The notes under the pieces are model-generated. The model made no database searches and was not told where the DNA came from. It was given only the letters and a program-made list of their open reading frames with translations. A program made the translations under genes and the position numbers. DNA of 64,000 bases from Nonomuraea gerenzanensis (GTDB lineage: Bacteria > Actinomycetota > Actinomycetes > Streptosporangiales > Streptosporangiaceae): the NCBI RefSeq assembly GCF_020215645.1, contig NZ_CP084058.1, positions 6,510,001 to 6,574,000 on the forward strand, written 5' to 3'. Below are positions 7,489 to 15,935 of the stretch, piece after piece; positions within the stretch are counted from its first letter, which is position 1; the number at the start of each line of letters is the position of its first letter.

Positions 7489-8847
7489 CTACCAGGGCAC
7501 CAGGGCGGTGCCGAGGCCGAGCACGGCGCAGCAGCCCAGGATGCGCAGCATCGGCCACTTCATGGCGAACGTCATCACGAGCGCGGCCACGGTGATGGCC
7601 AGGGCGGTGAGGTTCGCCGTGGCGGCGTCGGGGAGCTGGACGCTGAACGGGCCCCAGGCCCAGGTGAAGGTCCGGGCGAAGAGGGTGTGCTCGGCGAAGT
7701 AGAGGGCGAGGTTGGCGATGACGCCGACGACCGCGGCGGTGATGCCGGTCAGGGCGGCGCTGATGGCGGTGTTGTGGCGCAGGCGCTCGACGTAGGGGGC
7801 GCCGAGGAAGATGAACAGGAAGCACGGCACGAACGTGACCCAGGTGGTCAGCAGGGCGCCGAGCAGCGCGCCGGCCCACGGGGTGAGGGCGCCGGGGTCG
7901 CGGTAGGCGCCGAGGAAGGCGACGAACTGCACGACCATGATGAGCGGGCCGGGCGTGGTCTCGGCCAGGGCCAGGCCGCGGACCATCTCGCCGGGGGTCA
8001 GCCAGGCGTAGGTCTCGACGGCGCGCTGGGCGACGAACGCGAGCACGGCATAGGCGCCGCCGAAGGTGACCAGTGCGGTGCCGGAGAAGAACAGCCCCTG
8101 GGTGGCGAACACACTGTCGCCCCCGAGCAGGAGCGCCACCGCGGCCACCGGCAGCCACCAGGCCACCAGCCCCACGGCCAGGATCCGGCCCGCCGAGCGC
8201 CGGCTCGGCCGGGCGTGGTGCAGGGCGTCGTCGGGGATCAGCGGTGGCGGGCCGCCGTCGCCACCGTGCCCGCCACTCCTGGCCAGGACGTGCGGAGCCA
8301 CCCGGTACGCCGCCCACCCGACGAGGGCCGCCACGGCGATCACCACAGGGAACGGCACCCCGAACAGGGCCAGCGCCCCGAACGCGGCCACCGCGACGGC
8401 GACGAACAGCGGGTGGGTCAGCGAGCGCCTGGCGACCCGGATGACGGCCTGGGCGACGATGGCCAGCACCGCCGGGGCGATCCCGGCGAACAGGGCGGTC
8501 ACCACCGTGGTGTCCTGCCACAGCACGTACACCGCCGACAGCGCGAGGAGCGCGAGCATGCCGGGCAGCACGAACAGCGTGCCCGCGACCAGCCCGCCCC
8601 GGGTGCCGTTGAGCAGCCAGCCGACGTAGATCGCGAGCTGCTGCGCCTCCGGCCCCGGCAGCAGCATGCAGTAGTTGAGCGCGTGGTTGAAGCGCTGCTG
8701 GCCGATCCAGCGCCGCTCCTCCACCAGGGTGCGCTGCATGACGGCGATCTGCCCGGCGGGGCCGCCGAACGTCTGCAACGAGATCCCGAACCAGGCGCGC
8801 ACCGCCTGACGGAACGGGATCACATCCCGCGTGGCCTCGGTGCTCAT
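7489..8847 (-). CDS. chrA: ChrA chromate ion transporter (CHR family, long form)
   Basis: A 452-residue membrane protein with two homologous CHR domains, as in long-chain ChrA: the first begins FGISLQTFGGPAGQIAVMQR with LLPGPEAQQLAIYVGW, the second has VTFGGAYAVLAFVAQRAV and LAETTPGPLIMVVQFVAFLG. The paired FGG(P/A) and PGP motifs are diagnostic. It exports chromate by an anion-exchange-like mechanism in characterised members. The ATG at 8847 overlaps the stop of the upstream ChrB C-terminal gene (ATGA), making it the third gene of a chromate operon. Confidence 0.95.
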   Translation of the reverse strand: MSTEATRDVIPFRQAVRAWFGISLQTFGGPAGQIAVMQRTLVEERRWIGQQRFNHALNYCMLLPGPEAQQLAIYVGWLLNGTRGGLVAGTLFVLPGMLALLALSAVYVLWQDTTVVTALFAGIAPAVLAIVAQAVIRVARRSLTHPLFVAVAVAAFGALALFGVPFPVVIAVAALVGWAAYRVAPHVLARSGGHGGDGGPPPLIPDDALHHARPSRRSAGRILAVGLVAWWLPVAAVALLLGGDSVFATQGLFFSGTALVTFGGAYAVLAFVAQRAVETYAWLTPGEMVRGLALAETTPGPLIMVVQFVAFLGAYRDPGALTPWAGALLGALLTTWVTFVPCFLFIFLGAPYVERLRHNTAISAALTGITAAVVGVIANLALYFAEHTLFARTFTWAWGPFSVQLPDAATANLTALAITVAALVMTFAMKWPMLRILGCCAVLGLGTALVPW

Positions 8848-9275
8848 GCCGGCTCCCGGCCGAGCAGCAGGGCGCGCCGGTGGAACTCGTACAGGCCGTC
8901 GAAGAGCGGCCCGGTGAGCTGCAGCACGCGGGCGTCGTCGCAGATCATCGACAGCCCGCGCAGGATCACGTCCATCCCGGGAGCTTCGGGGGCGTCGAAG
9001 CGCCCGTCGTCGATGTCGGCCTCGTGCACGATCTCGGCCAGCTTCCACAGCACCGGGTCGTCCAGGTCGTAGCGGCGCAGGATCGTCTCGAAGCTGCAGT
9101 CGCCGCCGTGGTGGGACAGCTCGGCGCCCCGCATGTCGAACGGCGTCGCATCCGCCGGCACCAGCGCCGGGTCGTCCACGAACAGGAACTCGGGGTCGGG
9201 GTCGACGTGCCGCCGGATCAGCCAGGCGCACGCCGCCCGGTCGATGTGCACGCCGGCGCGCGTCGCCCACCTCAT
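8844..9275 (-). CDS. ChrB C-terminal-domain protein (chromate resistance)
   Basis: A 143-residue stand-alone version of the ChrB C-terminal domain: RWATRAGVHIDRAACAWLIR at the N-terminus, FLFVDDPALV, SHHGGDCSFETILRRY and LHEADI-like segments with conserved His, Asp and Cys residues suited to metal or oxyanion binding. In proteobacteria ChrB is one polypeptide; here this half is a separate gene overlapping the N-terminal half by 4 bp and chrA by 4 bp. It is thought to help sense or reduce chromate; its exact activity is unsettled. Confidence 0.9.
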   Translation of the reverse strand: MRWATRAGVHIDRAACAWLIRRHVDPDPEFLFVDDPALVPADATPFDMRGAELSHHGGDCSFETILRRYDLDDPVLWKLAEIVHEADIDDGRFDAPEAPGMDVILRGLSMICDDARVLQLTGPLFDGLYEFHRRALLLGREPA

Positions 9276-9844
9276 CGCGCCACCTCGCCGGAGCCGGCAC
9301 CCGCGTCGGCGACTCCGTCGGCCGCGGCGCCAGCGCCAGCAGTGGCGGCGGTGGCGGCGGCGGTGGCGGCGGCGGCGGCGGTGGCGGCGGCCGTGGCCAG
9401 CGCTCGCACCGCGTGCTGTGCGACCTCGCGCTCGACGGGCGGGAAGTAGTCGCGCCGCCCGATCCTGCGCAGCTCGCCCTGCAACCGCTTCACGACGCGA
9501 CCGCGCTCACCGGGCCGCGCCCGAGCAGCAGCCTCGGCCTGCTCCACCACCGCCCGGTATTCGGCGGCCCGCGCCGCCCGCATCTCGGCCGCGATCGCCT
9601 TCTCCTGCACGGCACTCCCGGCGGCGGCCAGCCACACGGTGGAGCTGCCGCCGATCTCCCCGATCTCCTCGGCGATCCAGTCGATCTGCTCCCTGGTCCG
9701 GGCATCGGCGGGCAACGCGACGAGCCCGTCACCCAGCCGCGCCACCCCGAGCCGGTCCAGCTTGCGCCAGATCGTGATCCGCAACGTCGACGGCTGACGC
9801 GGAACGCGGTACGCCAGCAACACCCATTGCCCTGCCAAACCCAT
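9272..9844 (-). CDS. ChrB N-terminal-domain chromate-responsive regulator
   Basis: A 190-residue protein matching the ChrB N-terminal (PaaX-like winged helix) domain: WVLLAYRVPRQPSTLRITIW, LGVARLGDGLVALPAD, then a helical region with ERDYFP-like RRDYFPPVERE. The last ~45 residues are an Ala/Thr-rich low-complexity tail encoded by GCC-type triplet runs (9290-9410). The ATG at 9844 was chosen because a 29-bp imperfect palindrome abuts it and a promoter places the transcript start there. It heads the operon with the ChrB C-terminal gene and chrA, and probably autoregulates through the palindrome in response to chromate (family knowledge plus position). Confidence 0.88.
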   Translation of the reverse strand: MGLAGQWVLLAYRVPRQPSTLRITIWRKLDRLGVARLGDGLVALPADARTREQIDWIAEEIGEIGGSSTVWLAAAGSAVQEKAIAAEMRAARAAEYRAVVEQAEAAARARPGERGRVVKRLQGELRRIGRRDYFPPVEREVAQHAVRALATAAATAAAAATAAATAATAGAGAAADGVADAGAGSGEVAR

Positions 9845-9879
9845 GCAACCATTGTTACAGTAACCACGGTTGCAGACAA
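9845..9879 (-). promoter_or_regulatory. chromate operon promoter/operator (29-bp imperfect palindrome)
   Basis: Positions 9845-9873 form an imperfect palindrome centred on 9859, with outer arms GCAACC/GGTTGC and inner arms GTTAC/GTAAC. On the minus strand TTGTCT (9879-9874), a 17-nt spacer and AACAAT (9856-9851) form a promoter whose start would fall on the ATG at 9844, 6 nt past the -10. The palindrome covers the spacer and -10, ideal for repression by the ChrB regulator encoded just downstream. Confidence 0.65.
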
Positions 9880-9885
9880 TAGAGG

Positions 9886-10338
9886 TCAGGGCGTGGCCCG
9901 CCGCGGCCCCGACTTGCCGGTGGTGCGGCGCTCCTGCGAATCGACCGCATCGGGCCGATGGTGGAAGTGCAGGCTGAGCACCGATCCCCGGTCGGTCTGC
10001 TCCAGGGTGACCTGGTCGCACAGATGCTGGATGACCCAGAGCCCGAACCCGCTCTTGCCGGTCGGATCGACGTGGGCCGCCTTCAGGTGCTCGGCGGTCA
10101 GCCCGCCCCCGCTGTCGAGCACCTCCACGGTGATGCCCCGCTCGTGGGCCCGAGCGATGACCAGCCCCGCCCGTCCGCCGTGGTCGAGCACGTTGGTGAC
10201 CGCTTCGTTGACCGCGACGAGCAGGTCCTCCAGCCGTTCACCGGACAGCCCGTGGTGACGGCCGTGGATGCTCAGCAGGCCGCGGATGTAGCCCAGGTCA
10301 GGGCTGATGGTGCAGCGCAGTTCGAAATCCGCACTCAT
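9886..10338 (-). CDS. anti-sigma factor-type serine kinase ATPase (RsbW/SpoIIAB-like)
   Basis: A 150-residue HATPase_c_2 protein: N-box NEAVTNVLDHGG, G1 box LDSGGG and G2 box GKSGFGLWVIQHL. The single-domain architecture matches RsbW/SpoIIAB-type anti-sigma kinases and the many actinobacterial ATP-binding regulators related to them. It diverges from a STAS-domain gene across a 520-bp gap; such pairs often form a partner-switching module, although here the STAS protein lacks the usual phosphorylatable serine. The cognate sigma factor is not identified. Confidence 0.88.
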   Translation of the reverse strand: MSADFELRCTISPDLGYIRGLLSIHGRHHGLSGERLEDLLVAVNEAVTNVLDHGGRAGLVIARAHERGITVEVLDSGGGLTAEHLKAAHVDPTGKSGFGLWVIQHLCDQVTLEQTDRGSVLSLHFHHRPDAVDSQERRTTGKSGPRRATP

Positions 10339-10860
10339 GATCGTGGGCCTGCGCGGGTCGGGGATGAAGGGGGAAGGGGGCGCGTACTTCCCACGACCTG
10401 CCTTTCCGACCGGCCGATCGTTAAACGGTCACCCCTCACCGGCCGGGGCCCGCCACAGCCGCCCCGGCCGTCATCCCCGGGGGAAAGCGCAGGCAGCGTA
10501 CGGGGAAGCCAGGGCTGAACCCAGCGGGCAAGTCAGGTGGCGGCATAAAGCAGGCCATAGTGGGCAGCATAGATGGCTGACCCTCGTCAGCGAGCTACGC
10601 CGGGCACAACGCACCGGCACGGGGCCGACGCACCGCACCGGCACAGAGCGCACGCCGTCGGCGCCCGGCAGACAGGCAGACGGCAGCCAGGCGGCAGGCA
10701 CGGCAGCCCATACGGCTCCACCGGCCACACCGCCCCGCCCGGCATCCCCGCACCACCAGCGCCACGCGGCGTCGCAGCGGTCTCCACCCAAGCGATTCCC
10801 GAGACCCCGGTTACGGGACCGCCACGCTGACCGATCGTTCCCGAGCACCCGGGAGGACCC
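10339..10860. other. 522-bp divergent intergenic region
   Basis: This is the gap between the anti-sigma ATPase gene (minus) and the STAS gene (plus). Apparent ORFs here lack G/C-third-position bias and family resemblance. A CGATCG-containing stretch occurs near each end (10416-10421 and 10832-10836). The middle part (10610-10720) is a degenerate GCAC/GGCAGAC-type simple repeat. No convincing -35/-10 pair or terminator was found. Confidence 0.5.
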
Positions 10861-11211
10861 ATGACGCCCCGAACGGGCGACAGCCATGCCTCCATCAGGC
10901 CCGTCATGAACCCGCACGGCCTGCACATCAGCGGCGCGTTCGACCGCGACACCGGCCCCCTGCTGGCCCGCGCGCTGACCTGGGCGGTCCAGGCAGGCAC
11001 CACGAACATCCATCTCCACCTCGGCGAGGTGACCTTCATCGACGTCGGCGCCGTCCGGCTGATCGCCCGCGCCGCCACCGAGCTGCCCCCGCCACGCAGG
11101 CTGATCGTCGACCCGATGCCGCCCATGGCGACCAAGCTGCTGCACCTGCTGGGCTGGCGGCTCGGCCCCGGCAATCGCCTGTACGTCCCCGGCAACGGCT
11201 ACGACCTCTGA
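10861..11211 (+). CDS. STAS-domain protein (anti-sigma factor antagonist-like)
   Basis: A 116-residue single STAS domain: GLHISGAFDRDTGPLLARAL, then VTFIDVGAVRLIARAA where anti-anti-sigma proteins have FIDSSGLRAL. The position of the phosphorylatable Ser is occupied by Val-Gly, so regulation by RsbW-type phosphorylation is unlikely; it may be constitutively active or bind another partner. The start ATG follows GGGAGGA with a short spacer. It is divergent from the RsbW-like gene. Confidence 0.83.
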   Translation: MTPRTGDSHASIRPVMNPHGLHISGAFDRDTGPLLARALTWAVQAGTTNIHLHLGEVTFIDVGAVRLIARAATELPPPRRLIVDPMPPMATKLLHLLGWRLGPGNRLYVPGNGYDL

Positions 11212-11298
11212 CGCCGCGCGGCCGGCCACCCCCAGCGGACGGGCCCCAGGACGAAATCTCCTCGCGGACCGCCGGCGGCCCCCGCTAGATTCGCGAGC

Positions 11299-12279
11299 GT
11301 GTCCCACCCCCTCGACATCGTGTGCGACGAGTCCGGCGCGGAGGGCGAGAGGCTCGTCGGCGGCAACAGCGACGTCTTCACGCACGCCGCCGTGCGGATG
11401 GACGCCGCGAGCGCCGCCGCCTGCGTCGGCGAGCTGCGGGTGCGGGCGCCCACGCCGGCCACGGAGTACAACGCGTGCCACGTGCTGCGCGGCAAGCACC
11501 GCGCGGCTCTGCTGTGGCTGCTCGGCCCGGACGGCCCCGTGCTGGGCAAGGTACGCGTCTGCGTCACCGACAAGCTCTTCTACGTCGTCGGCAAGATCGC
11601 CGGGCTGCTCCAGGAGGACCACGCGCCCCGCCTCGGCCTCGATCCGCGCGCCCGCCCCACGGCCGTCACCCTCTACCGGGAGGGCCCGCGGGCGTTCGGG
11701 CCCGAGCGGTGGACGGCCCTGCTCGACTCGTTCAACTACCTGCTGCGCGCCAAGAACGGCCAGGGCGTCACCACGTCGGTCGAGGACACCTTCCGCCTGG
11801 TGGACGCCTTGCGCGGAGCCGGCGGCCAGGCGGGCGAGATCATGGAGGCGCTGTGGCGGGCCAGACCCCGCGTGGCGGCCTTCCGCGAGCGGCTGATGGC
11901 GGACCCGTACGTCTTCCCCGCCCTCGACCCGCTCATCCCCGCCATCGCCGGCGCGGTGCGGTTCTGGAGCGCGGACGGCCCTGTCACGGTGGTGCACGAC
12001 CGGCAGACCACGCTGACCGACGAGCGGATCGCGCAGCTCGGGCAGCTCCTCGGCGGCCGGATGGCCGGGCTGCGGCTGGTCGACTCGGAGCTGGACGAGC
12101 GGGTGCAGATCGCCGACGTGATGGCGGGCGTGGCGCGCAGGATCGCGCTGGACGCGCTCGCCGGGAGGGGCGATCCGGCGCTGACCACGCTGATCCGCCC
12201 GTACGTCGATCCCGCGTCCGTCTGGGGGGACGAACGCAGCGGCGACCTGCTGATTCCCGGTGAGGTCATCTCCCGGTAA
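11299..12279 (+). CDS. DUF3800-like protein
   Basis: A 326-residue protein opening with LDIVCDESGAEGE, matching the DESG motif that starts DUF3800 proteins, and ending with the conserved DERVQIADVMAGVARR (the QxADxxAG motif). These acidic clusters and the predicted RNase H-like fold suggest a metal-dependent nuclease-like enzyme; function in the family is not established. The start is GTG at 11299. It is an isolated gene. DUF3800 members are frequent in phage-defence and mobile regions, but nothing adjacent supports that here. Confidence 0.7.
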   Translation: MSHPLDIVCDESGAEGERLVGGNSDVFTHAAVRMDAASAAACVGELRVRAPTPATEYNACHVLRGKHRAALLWLLGPDGPVLGKVRVCVTDKLFYVVGKIAGLLQEDHAPRLGLDPRARPTAVTLYREGPRAFGPERWTALLDSFNYLLRAKNGQGVTTSVEDTFRLVDALRGAGGQAGEIMEALWRARPRVAAFRERLMADPYVFPALDPLIPAIAGAVRFWSADGPVTVVHDRQTTLTDERIAQLGQLLGGRMAGLRLVDSELDERVQIADVMAGVARRIALDALAGRGDPALTTLIRPYVDPASVWGDERSGDLLIPGEVISR

Positions 12280-12307
12280 ATACCCCAGCCCCACCCCCTA
12301 TCGCCAC

Positions 12308-12333
12308 ATACTGTGACGTTAGAGTGACGTATT
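12308..12333 (+). promoter_or_regulatory. AT-rich control region with direct GTGACGT repeats
   Basis: Two GTGACGT heptamers lie at 12313-12319 and 12324-12330, 11 bp apart (one helical turn), directly before the GTG start at 12334. TACTGT (12308-12313) and TAGAGT (12320-12325) could serve as -10 elements. The region is markedly more AT-rich than its surroundings. A bound regulator is an inference. Confidence 0.4.
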
Positions 12334-13278
12334 GTGAACGATACTAAGCATGTGGAAATCACCTGGCCCGGCATCGGCATCACCGTGGCCGCCGAACTCG
12401 ACCAGCGCAACCCCTCCCTGGCCCAGGCCCTGTGGGACGGGCTGCCCTACCGCAGCCTGCAGGGCCACGCCCTGGTCGCCGGCTACCACCTGTACCACGT
12501 CGCGCCCATCTACTCCTTGCTGCACACCCCGGCCGAGTACAAGGTGGACCGCCGCACGGTGCCCGACGGCACCCTGTTCTGCTCCCGGCTGCAGCACCTG
12601 GGCATCAGGTACGGCGAGCTGACCGAGCCCATGCAGGCCACCCCGATCGGCAGGGTGGTCGACTCCGACCTCGACGCCCTCGTCCAAGCCGGCCGCGAGG
12701 TGTGGCGTTCGGTCTACGAGACCAAGCAGCCCGTCATCGCCGAGGTACGCCGCGCCGGCGAGCAGGGCGGCCACGTCCTGCCGCGCCTGCCGCTCGGCGA
12801 CCCGGAGCTCAACCGGCTCGCCGTCGAGGTGCACGCCGAGACCGAGCGCATCTGGCTGGACCCGCCGCAGGAGCTGGTCGACCTGCACCAGGGCCGCATC
12901 CCGTCCGGCGCGGGCAGCTACGAGACGGTCCTGACCACGCTGCTGTTCGTCAACGGCGAGACCCGCCCGCTCGGCTACAGCTGCTACGGCGGCCTCGTCC
13001 GCGCCGCCCTGGACGGCATGCCGATGCCGTGGCTGCGCCAGATGACCAGGCAGCTCGCCCACACGCCCGCCGAGTTCCTCGGCTACTGCGGCCTCGACCG
13101 CCTGTGGGACTTCACCCAGCGGCTGCTGTCGGGGCTGGAGCGGCTCGACGACCACGAGGACTTCGTCGCGATCATGGCCCACATGGCGCTCTACTGCAAC
13201 TGCCTCGGCGGCTGGAACTCGCACCTGTTCCCCTGGCAGGCGGGCGCCCACCTGCGCAGAACGCTGGCGGCGACATGA
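12334..13278 (+). CDS. cucumopine/mikimopine synthase-like protein (cyclophilin-like N-domain and helical bundle)
   Basis: A 314-residue protein. The N-terminal ~125 residues (ITWPGIGITVAAELDQRNPS, LAQALWDGLPYRSLQGHALV) look like the DUF3830/cyclophilin-like domain of cucumopine synthase. The remaining helical region, with EVWRSVYETKQPVIAEVRRA and MTRQLAHTPAEFLGYCGLDR, resembles its C-terminal helical bundle. Characterised relatives condense histidine with 2-oxoglutarate; similarity here is from memory of the family and not computed. The ATGA overlap with the FAD oxidoreductase gene, itself overlapping a P450 gene, suggests that the three act on one small molecule. Confidence 0.55.
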   Translation: MNDTKHVEITWPGIGITVAAELDQRNPSLAQALWDGLPYRSLQGHALVAGYHLYHVAPIYSLLHTPAEYKVDRRTVPDGTLFCSRLQHLGIRYGELTEPMQATPIGRVVDSDLDALVQAGREVWRSVYETKQPVIAEVRRAGEQGGHVLPRLPLGDPELNRLAVEVHAETERIWLDPPQELVDLHQGRIPSGAGSYETVLTTLLFVNGETRPLGYSCYGGLVRAALDGMPMPWLRQMTRQLAHTPAEFLGYCGLDRLWDFTQRLLSGLERLDDHEDFVAIMAHMALYCNCLGGWNSHLFPWQAGAHLRRTLAAT

Positions 13279-14375
13279 GCACGGGCTCCCGGGTGGTGGT
13301 GATCGGCGGCGGCGTCATCGGGCTGTCGATCGCCTTCCACCTGGCCGAGGCGGGGCAGGACGTGACACTGCTGGAGCGCGGCACGCTCGGCTCCGGCGCC
13401 TCCCGCGCCACCGCGGACGTCGTGCGCTCGTACTTCGCCGGCAACCCGGTCAGCTCGTCGCTGGCCGTGCGCAGCCTGGAAGCGTACCGGGCCTTCGCCA
13501 CCAGACCGGGCACCCCGCTGCCGCTGCGGCAGGTCGGCTACCTGGTGCTGTTCACCGAGCCCGAGCAGCTCGCCGCGTTCAACGCCGACCTGGCGGCCCA
13601 GCGCGCCGCCGGCGTGGACGTCGAGCTGATCGGCCCCGACGAGGCCAGGGAGCACAACCCGCTCATCGGGGACCTGCCGCTGCTGGGCGCCGCGTACTCG
13701 CCGGACGCCTACATCTCCGACACCACCGCCATCGTCAACGCCTACGCGCAGGCGGCCGAGCTGGCGGGGGCGGCGCTGCGTACCGGCTGCCCGGTCACCG
13801 CCATCGACCCGGAGGCCGGGCGCGTGCAGACCGCCGACGGCGAGATCTCCGCCGACGCGATCGTGTGCGCCGCCGGCGCCTGGTCGGCCTCGCTCGTCCG
13901 CTGCGCGGGCGTGGACATGCCGCTCACCGAGCCGATCGAGCAGGAGCTGCTCACCACCGACCCGCTGCCTCCTGGCACGCCGCAGGTTCCGGTCACCCTG
14001 CACGCCGCCAGCGGACTGCTGATCCGCAACCGTGACGACCGGCTGCTCATCGGCATGGGCTATCCGGGGCCCGACCGCGAGTCGTGGCGCAAGGACGTGG
14101 CCGTGCGGCTCGCCGAGACGTACCCGAGCCTGGCGGGGATCGGGCTGCACACGGCCGTCACCGGCCTGCGCGACGCCAGCCCGGACAAGACCGCCTTCAT
14201 CGGCCACCAGCCCGGCCCGCCCGCGTTCCTGTACGCGACCGGCTTCTCCGGCCACGGCCTGTGCAACGCGCCGGCCGCCGGCGAGCTGGTCCGCGACCTC
14301 TACCTCGATCGGGACCCCGGCATGGACGTGACCGCCCTGGCCGTCGGGCCCACGCGGACGGGGATGGCCTCATGA
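13275..14375 (+). CDS. FAD-dependent amine/D-amino-acid oxidoreductase (DAO family)
   Basis: A 366-residue flavoprotein with the dinucleotide motif VVVIGGGVIGLSIAFHLAEAG at residues 7-27 and the C-terminal FAD motif YATGFSGHGLCNAPAAGELV. These features define the glycine/D-amino-acid oxidase (DadA, sarcosine oxidase, opine oxidase) family, which oxidises secondary or primary amines to imines. It starts at an ATG overlapping the stop of the cucumopine-synthase-like gene and ends overlapping the P450 start (ATGA at both junctions). An opine-like substrate would suit both neighbours; this is an inference. Confidence 0.88.
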   Translation: MSTGSRVVVIGGGVIGLSIAFHLAEAGQDVTLLERGTLGSGASRATADVVRSYFAGNPVSSSLAVRSLEAYRAFATRPGTPLPLRQVGYLVLFTEPEQLAAFNADLAAQRAAGVDVELIGPDEAREHNPLIGDLPLLGAAYSPDAYISDTTAIVNAYAQAAELAGAALRTGCPVTAIDPEAGRVQTADGEISADAIVCAAGAWSASLVRCAGVDMPLTEPIEQELLTTDPLPPGTPQVPVTLHAASGLLIRNRDDRLLIGMGYPGPDRESWRKDVAVRLAETYPSLAGIGLHTAVTGLRDASPDKTAFIGHQPGPPAFLYATGFSGHGLCNAPAAGELVRDLYLDRDPGMDVTALAVGPTRTGMAS

Positions 14376-15907
14376 CCGACCAGCGCTCCGGCCAGGCCGA
14401 CCGCCTGACCGAAACCACCGGCCCCGACCACACCGGCCGCCTCGCTCACCCGGACCGAGGCACCCACCTCGACGGCGCGGCTCGCCCGGATCACGCCGAC
14501 GACGCCGGCCACCCGAACACCTCCCACGGCGCCGTCCGCACAGGCGCCCTCGGCGGCGACCGCCGCACAGACGCTCCCCGGAGCAACCGCCGCTCGGATG
14601 CTCCCGGCAGCAACCGCCGCACGGACGCCTCCGACGGCGACCACGCCGAGGACGCCGAGCGCACTGGGCGCTCCGGGCGTTCCGGGAGCGCCGGGCGCGA
14701 GGGCCGGTTCGTTCTCGACCCGGCCACCGCCGACCTGCACGGCGACAACGACCGCCTGCGCCAGGCGGGCCCGCTGGTGCCCGTGACCGCCGAGGGCGTG
14801 CCCGCCTGGGCCGCCACCCAGTACGCCACGCTGCTGACCGTCCTGACCCACCCGGACCTGTCCAGGGAGCTGGAGCACTGGAACGCGCGCCAGACCCTGC
14901 CACCCGGCACGGCCATCGACCGCATCGTCACCGACACGTCCCTGCTCAACGCCGAAGGAGAGCGCCACCGCCGGCTGCGCATGCCGCTGACCACCGCGTT
15001 CTCCCAGCGGCGGCTGAACGGCCTGCGCCCGCGCATCGAGGAGCTCACCGCCCGCCTGATCGACCGGCTCGCCGAGCTGCCGCCCGACCAGCCGGTGGAC
15101 CTGCGGCTGGAGTTCGCCTACCCGCTGCCGCGCGAGGTCATCTCCGAGCTGATCGGCATCCCGGCCGCGCACCAGGACGAGCTGCACCGGCTCACCGACG
15201 CCGTCGCCCAGGTCGGCGGCCTGGAGGACTCGCCGGGGCTGCGCAAGGAGCTGCGCGAGCTGCTCGACCAGATCATCGACGAGCGCCGCGACACGCCCGG
15301 CGAGGACCTCATCAGCGACCTGTTCGCGCTGCACGAGAAGGACGGCGGCCGGCTGTCGGAGGACGAGCTGTTCGCCACCATCGAGCTGCTGTTCATCGCC
15401 GGGCACGTCACCACCGTCAACCTGATCACCAACGCCATCGGCGCCCTGCTCACCGAGCAAGGACAGCTCGACCTGCTGCGCTCAGGGCAGTGCCCCTACA
15501 GCGCCGCGGTGGAGGAGACGCTGCGCTGGGACTCGCCGATCGCCTACTTCCCGATGCGCTACGCCGTACGGGACGTCGAGATCGACGGGGTGCGCCTGCG
15601 CACCGGCGAGCCCGTGCTGGCCTGCTTCGCCTCGGCGGGGCGCGACCCGGACCAGTACGGCCAGGACGCCCACGTCTTCGACGTCACCCGGGAGCAGTTC
15701 ACGCACCTGGCCTTCGGGCACGGCCCGCACTTCTGCCTGGGCGCGCCGCTGGCCAGGCTGGAGGGCGAGATCGCGATCAAGGCGCTGTTCGAGGCGTTCC
15801 CCGGCATGGCGCTGGAACGTCCGGTGGAGGAGCTGCCGCCGCTGGACACGCTGCTGGGCAACAGCACCCGCACGATGCCGGTCATCCTCGGCCCGCGCGC
15901 CCGCTGA
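14372..15907 (+). CDS. cytochrome P450 with a ~110-residue disordered N-terminal extension
   Basis: A 511-residue protein. The P450 core starts at about residue 110 and has the I-helix AGHVTT, the ExxR helix EETLRW and the haem loop FGHGPHFCLGAPLAR with Cys455. The preceding ~105 residues are hydrophilic, low-complexity and internally repetitive (DAPRSNRRSDAPGSNRRTDA), rich in Asp, Arg, Thr and Gly, with no membrane anchor; usual bacterial P450s of ~400 residues lack this. The ATG overlapping the FAD gene stop is the only start that keeps coupling. It is the third gene of the trio. Electron partners are not encoded nearby. Confidence 0.92.
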   Translation: MTDQRSGQADRLTETTGPDHTGRLAHPDRGTHLDGAARPDHADDAGHPNTSHGAVRTGALGGDRRTDAPRSNRRSDAPGSNRRTDASDGDHAEDAERTGRSGRSGSAGREGRFVLDPATADLHGDNDRLRQAGPLVPVTAEGVPAWAATQYATLLTVLTHPDLSRELEHWNARQTLPPGTAIDRIVTDTSLLNAEGERHRRLRMPLTTAFSQRRLNGLRPRIEELTARLIDRLAELPPDQPVDLRLEFAYPLPREVISELIGIPAAHQDELHRLTDAVAQVGGLEDSPGLRKELRELLDQIIDERRDTPGEDLISDLFALHEKDGGRLSEDELFATIELLFIAGHVTTVNLITNAIGALLTEQGQLDLLRSGQCPYSAAVEETLRWDSPIAYFPMRYAVRDVEIDGVRLRTGEPVLACFASAGRDPDQYGQDAHVFDVTREQFTHLAFGHGPHFCLGAPLARLEGEIAIKALFEAFPGMALERPVEELPPLDTLLGNSTRTMPVILGPRAR

Positions 15908-15935
15908 GCCCGCCCGCCGGCAGGACGGCCGCGCC

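Noticed and set aside
10307..10864. 185-codon plus-strand ORF in the 522-bp gap
   Set aside because: Low-complexity Arg/Pro/Ser/His composition, weak third-position bias, antisense to the ATPase start and no family resemblance.
11299..12279. DUF3800 gene considered as part of a phage-defence island
   Set aside because: It is flanked by a STAS gene and a biosynthetic trio with no other defence gene; the STAND NTPase is 28 kb away.
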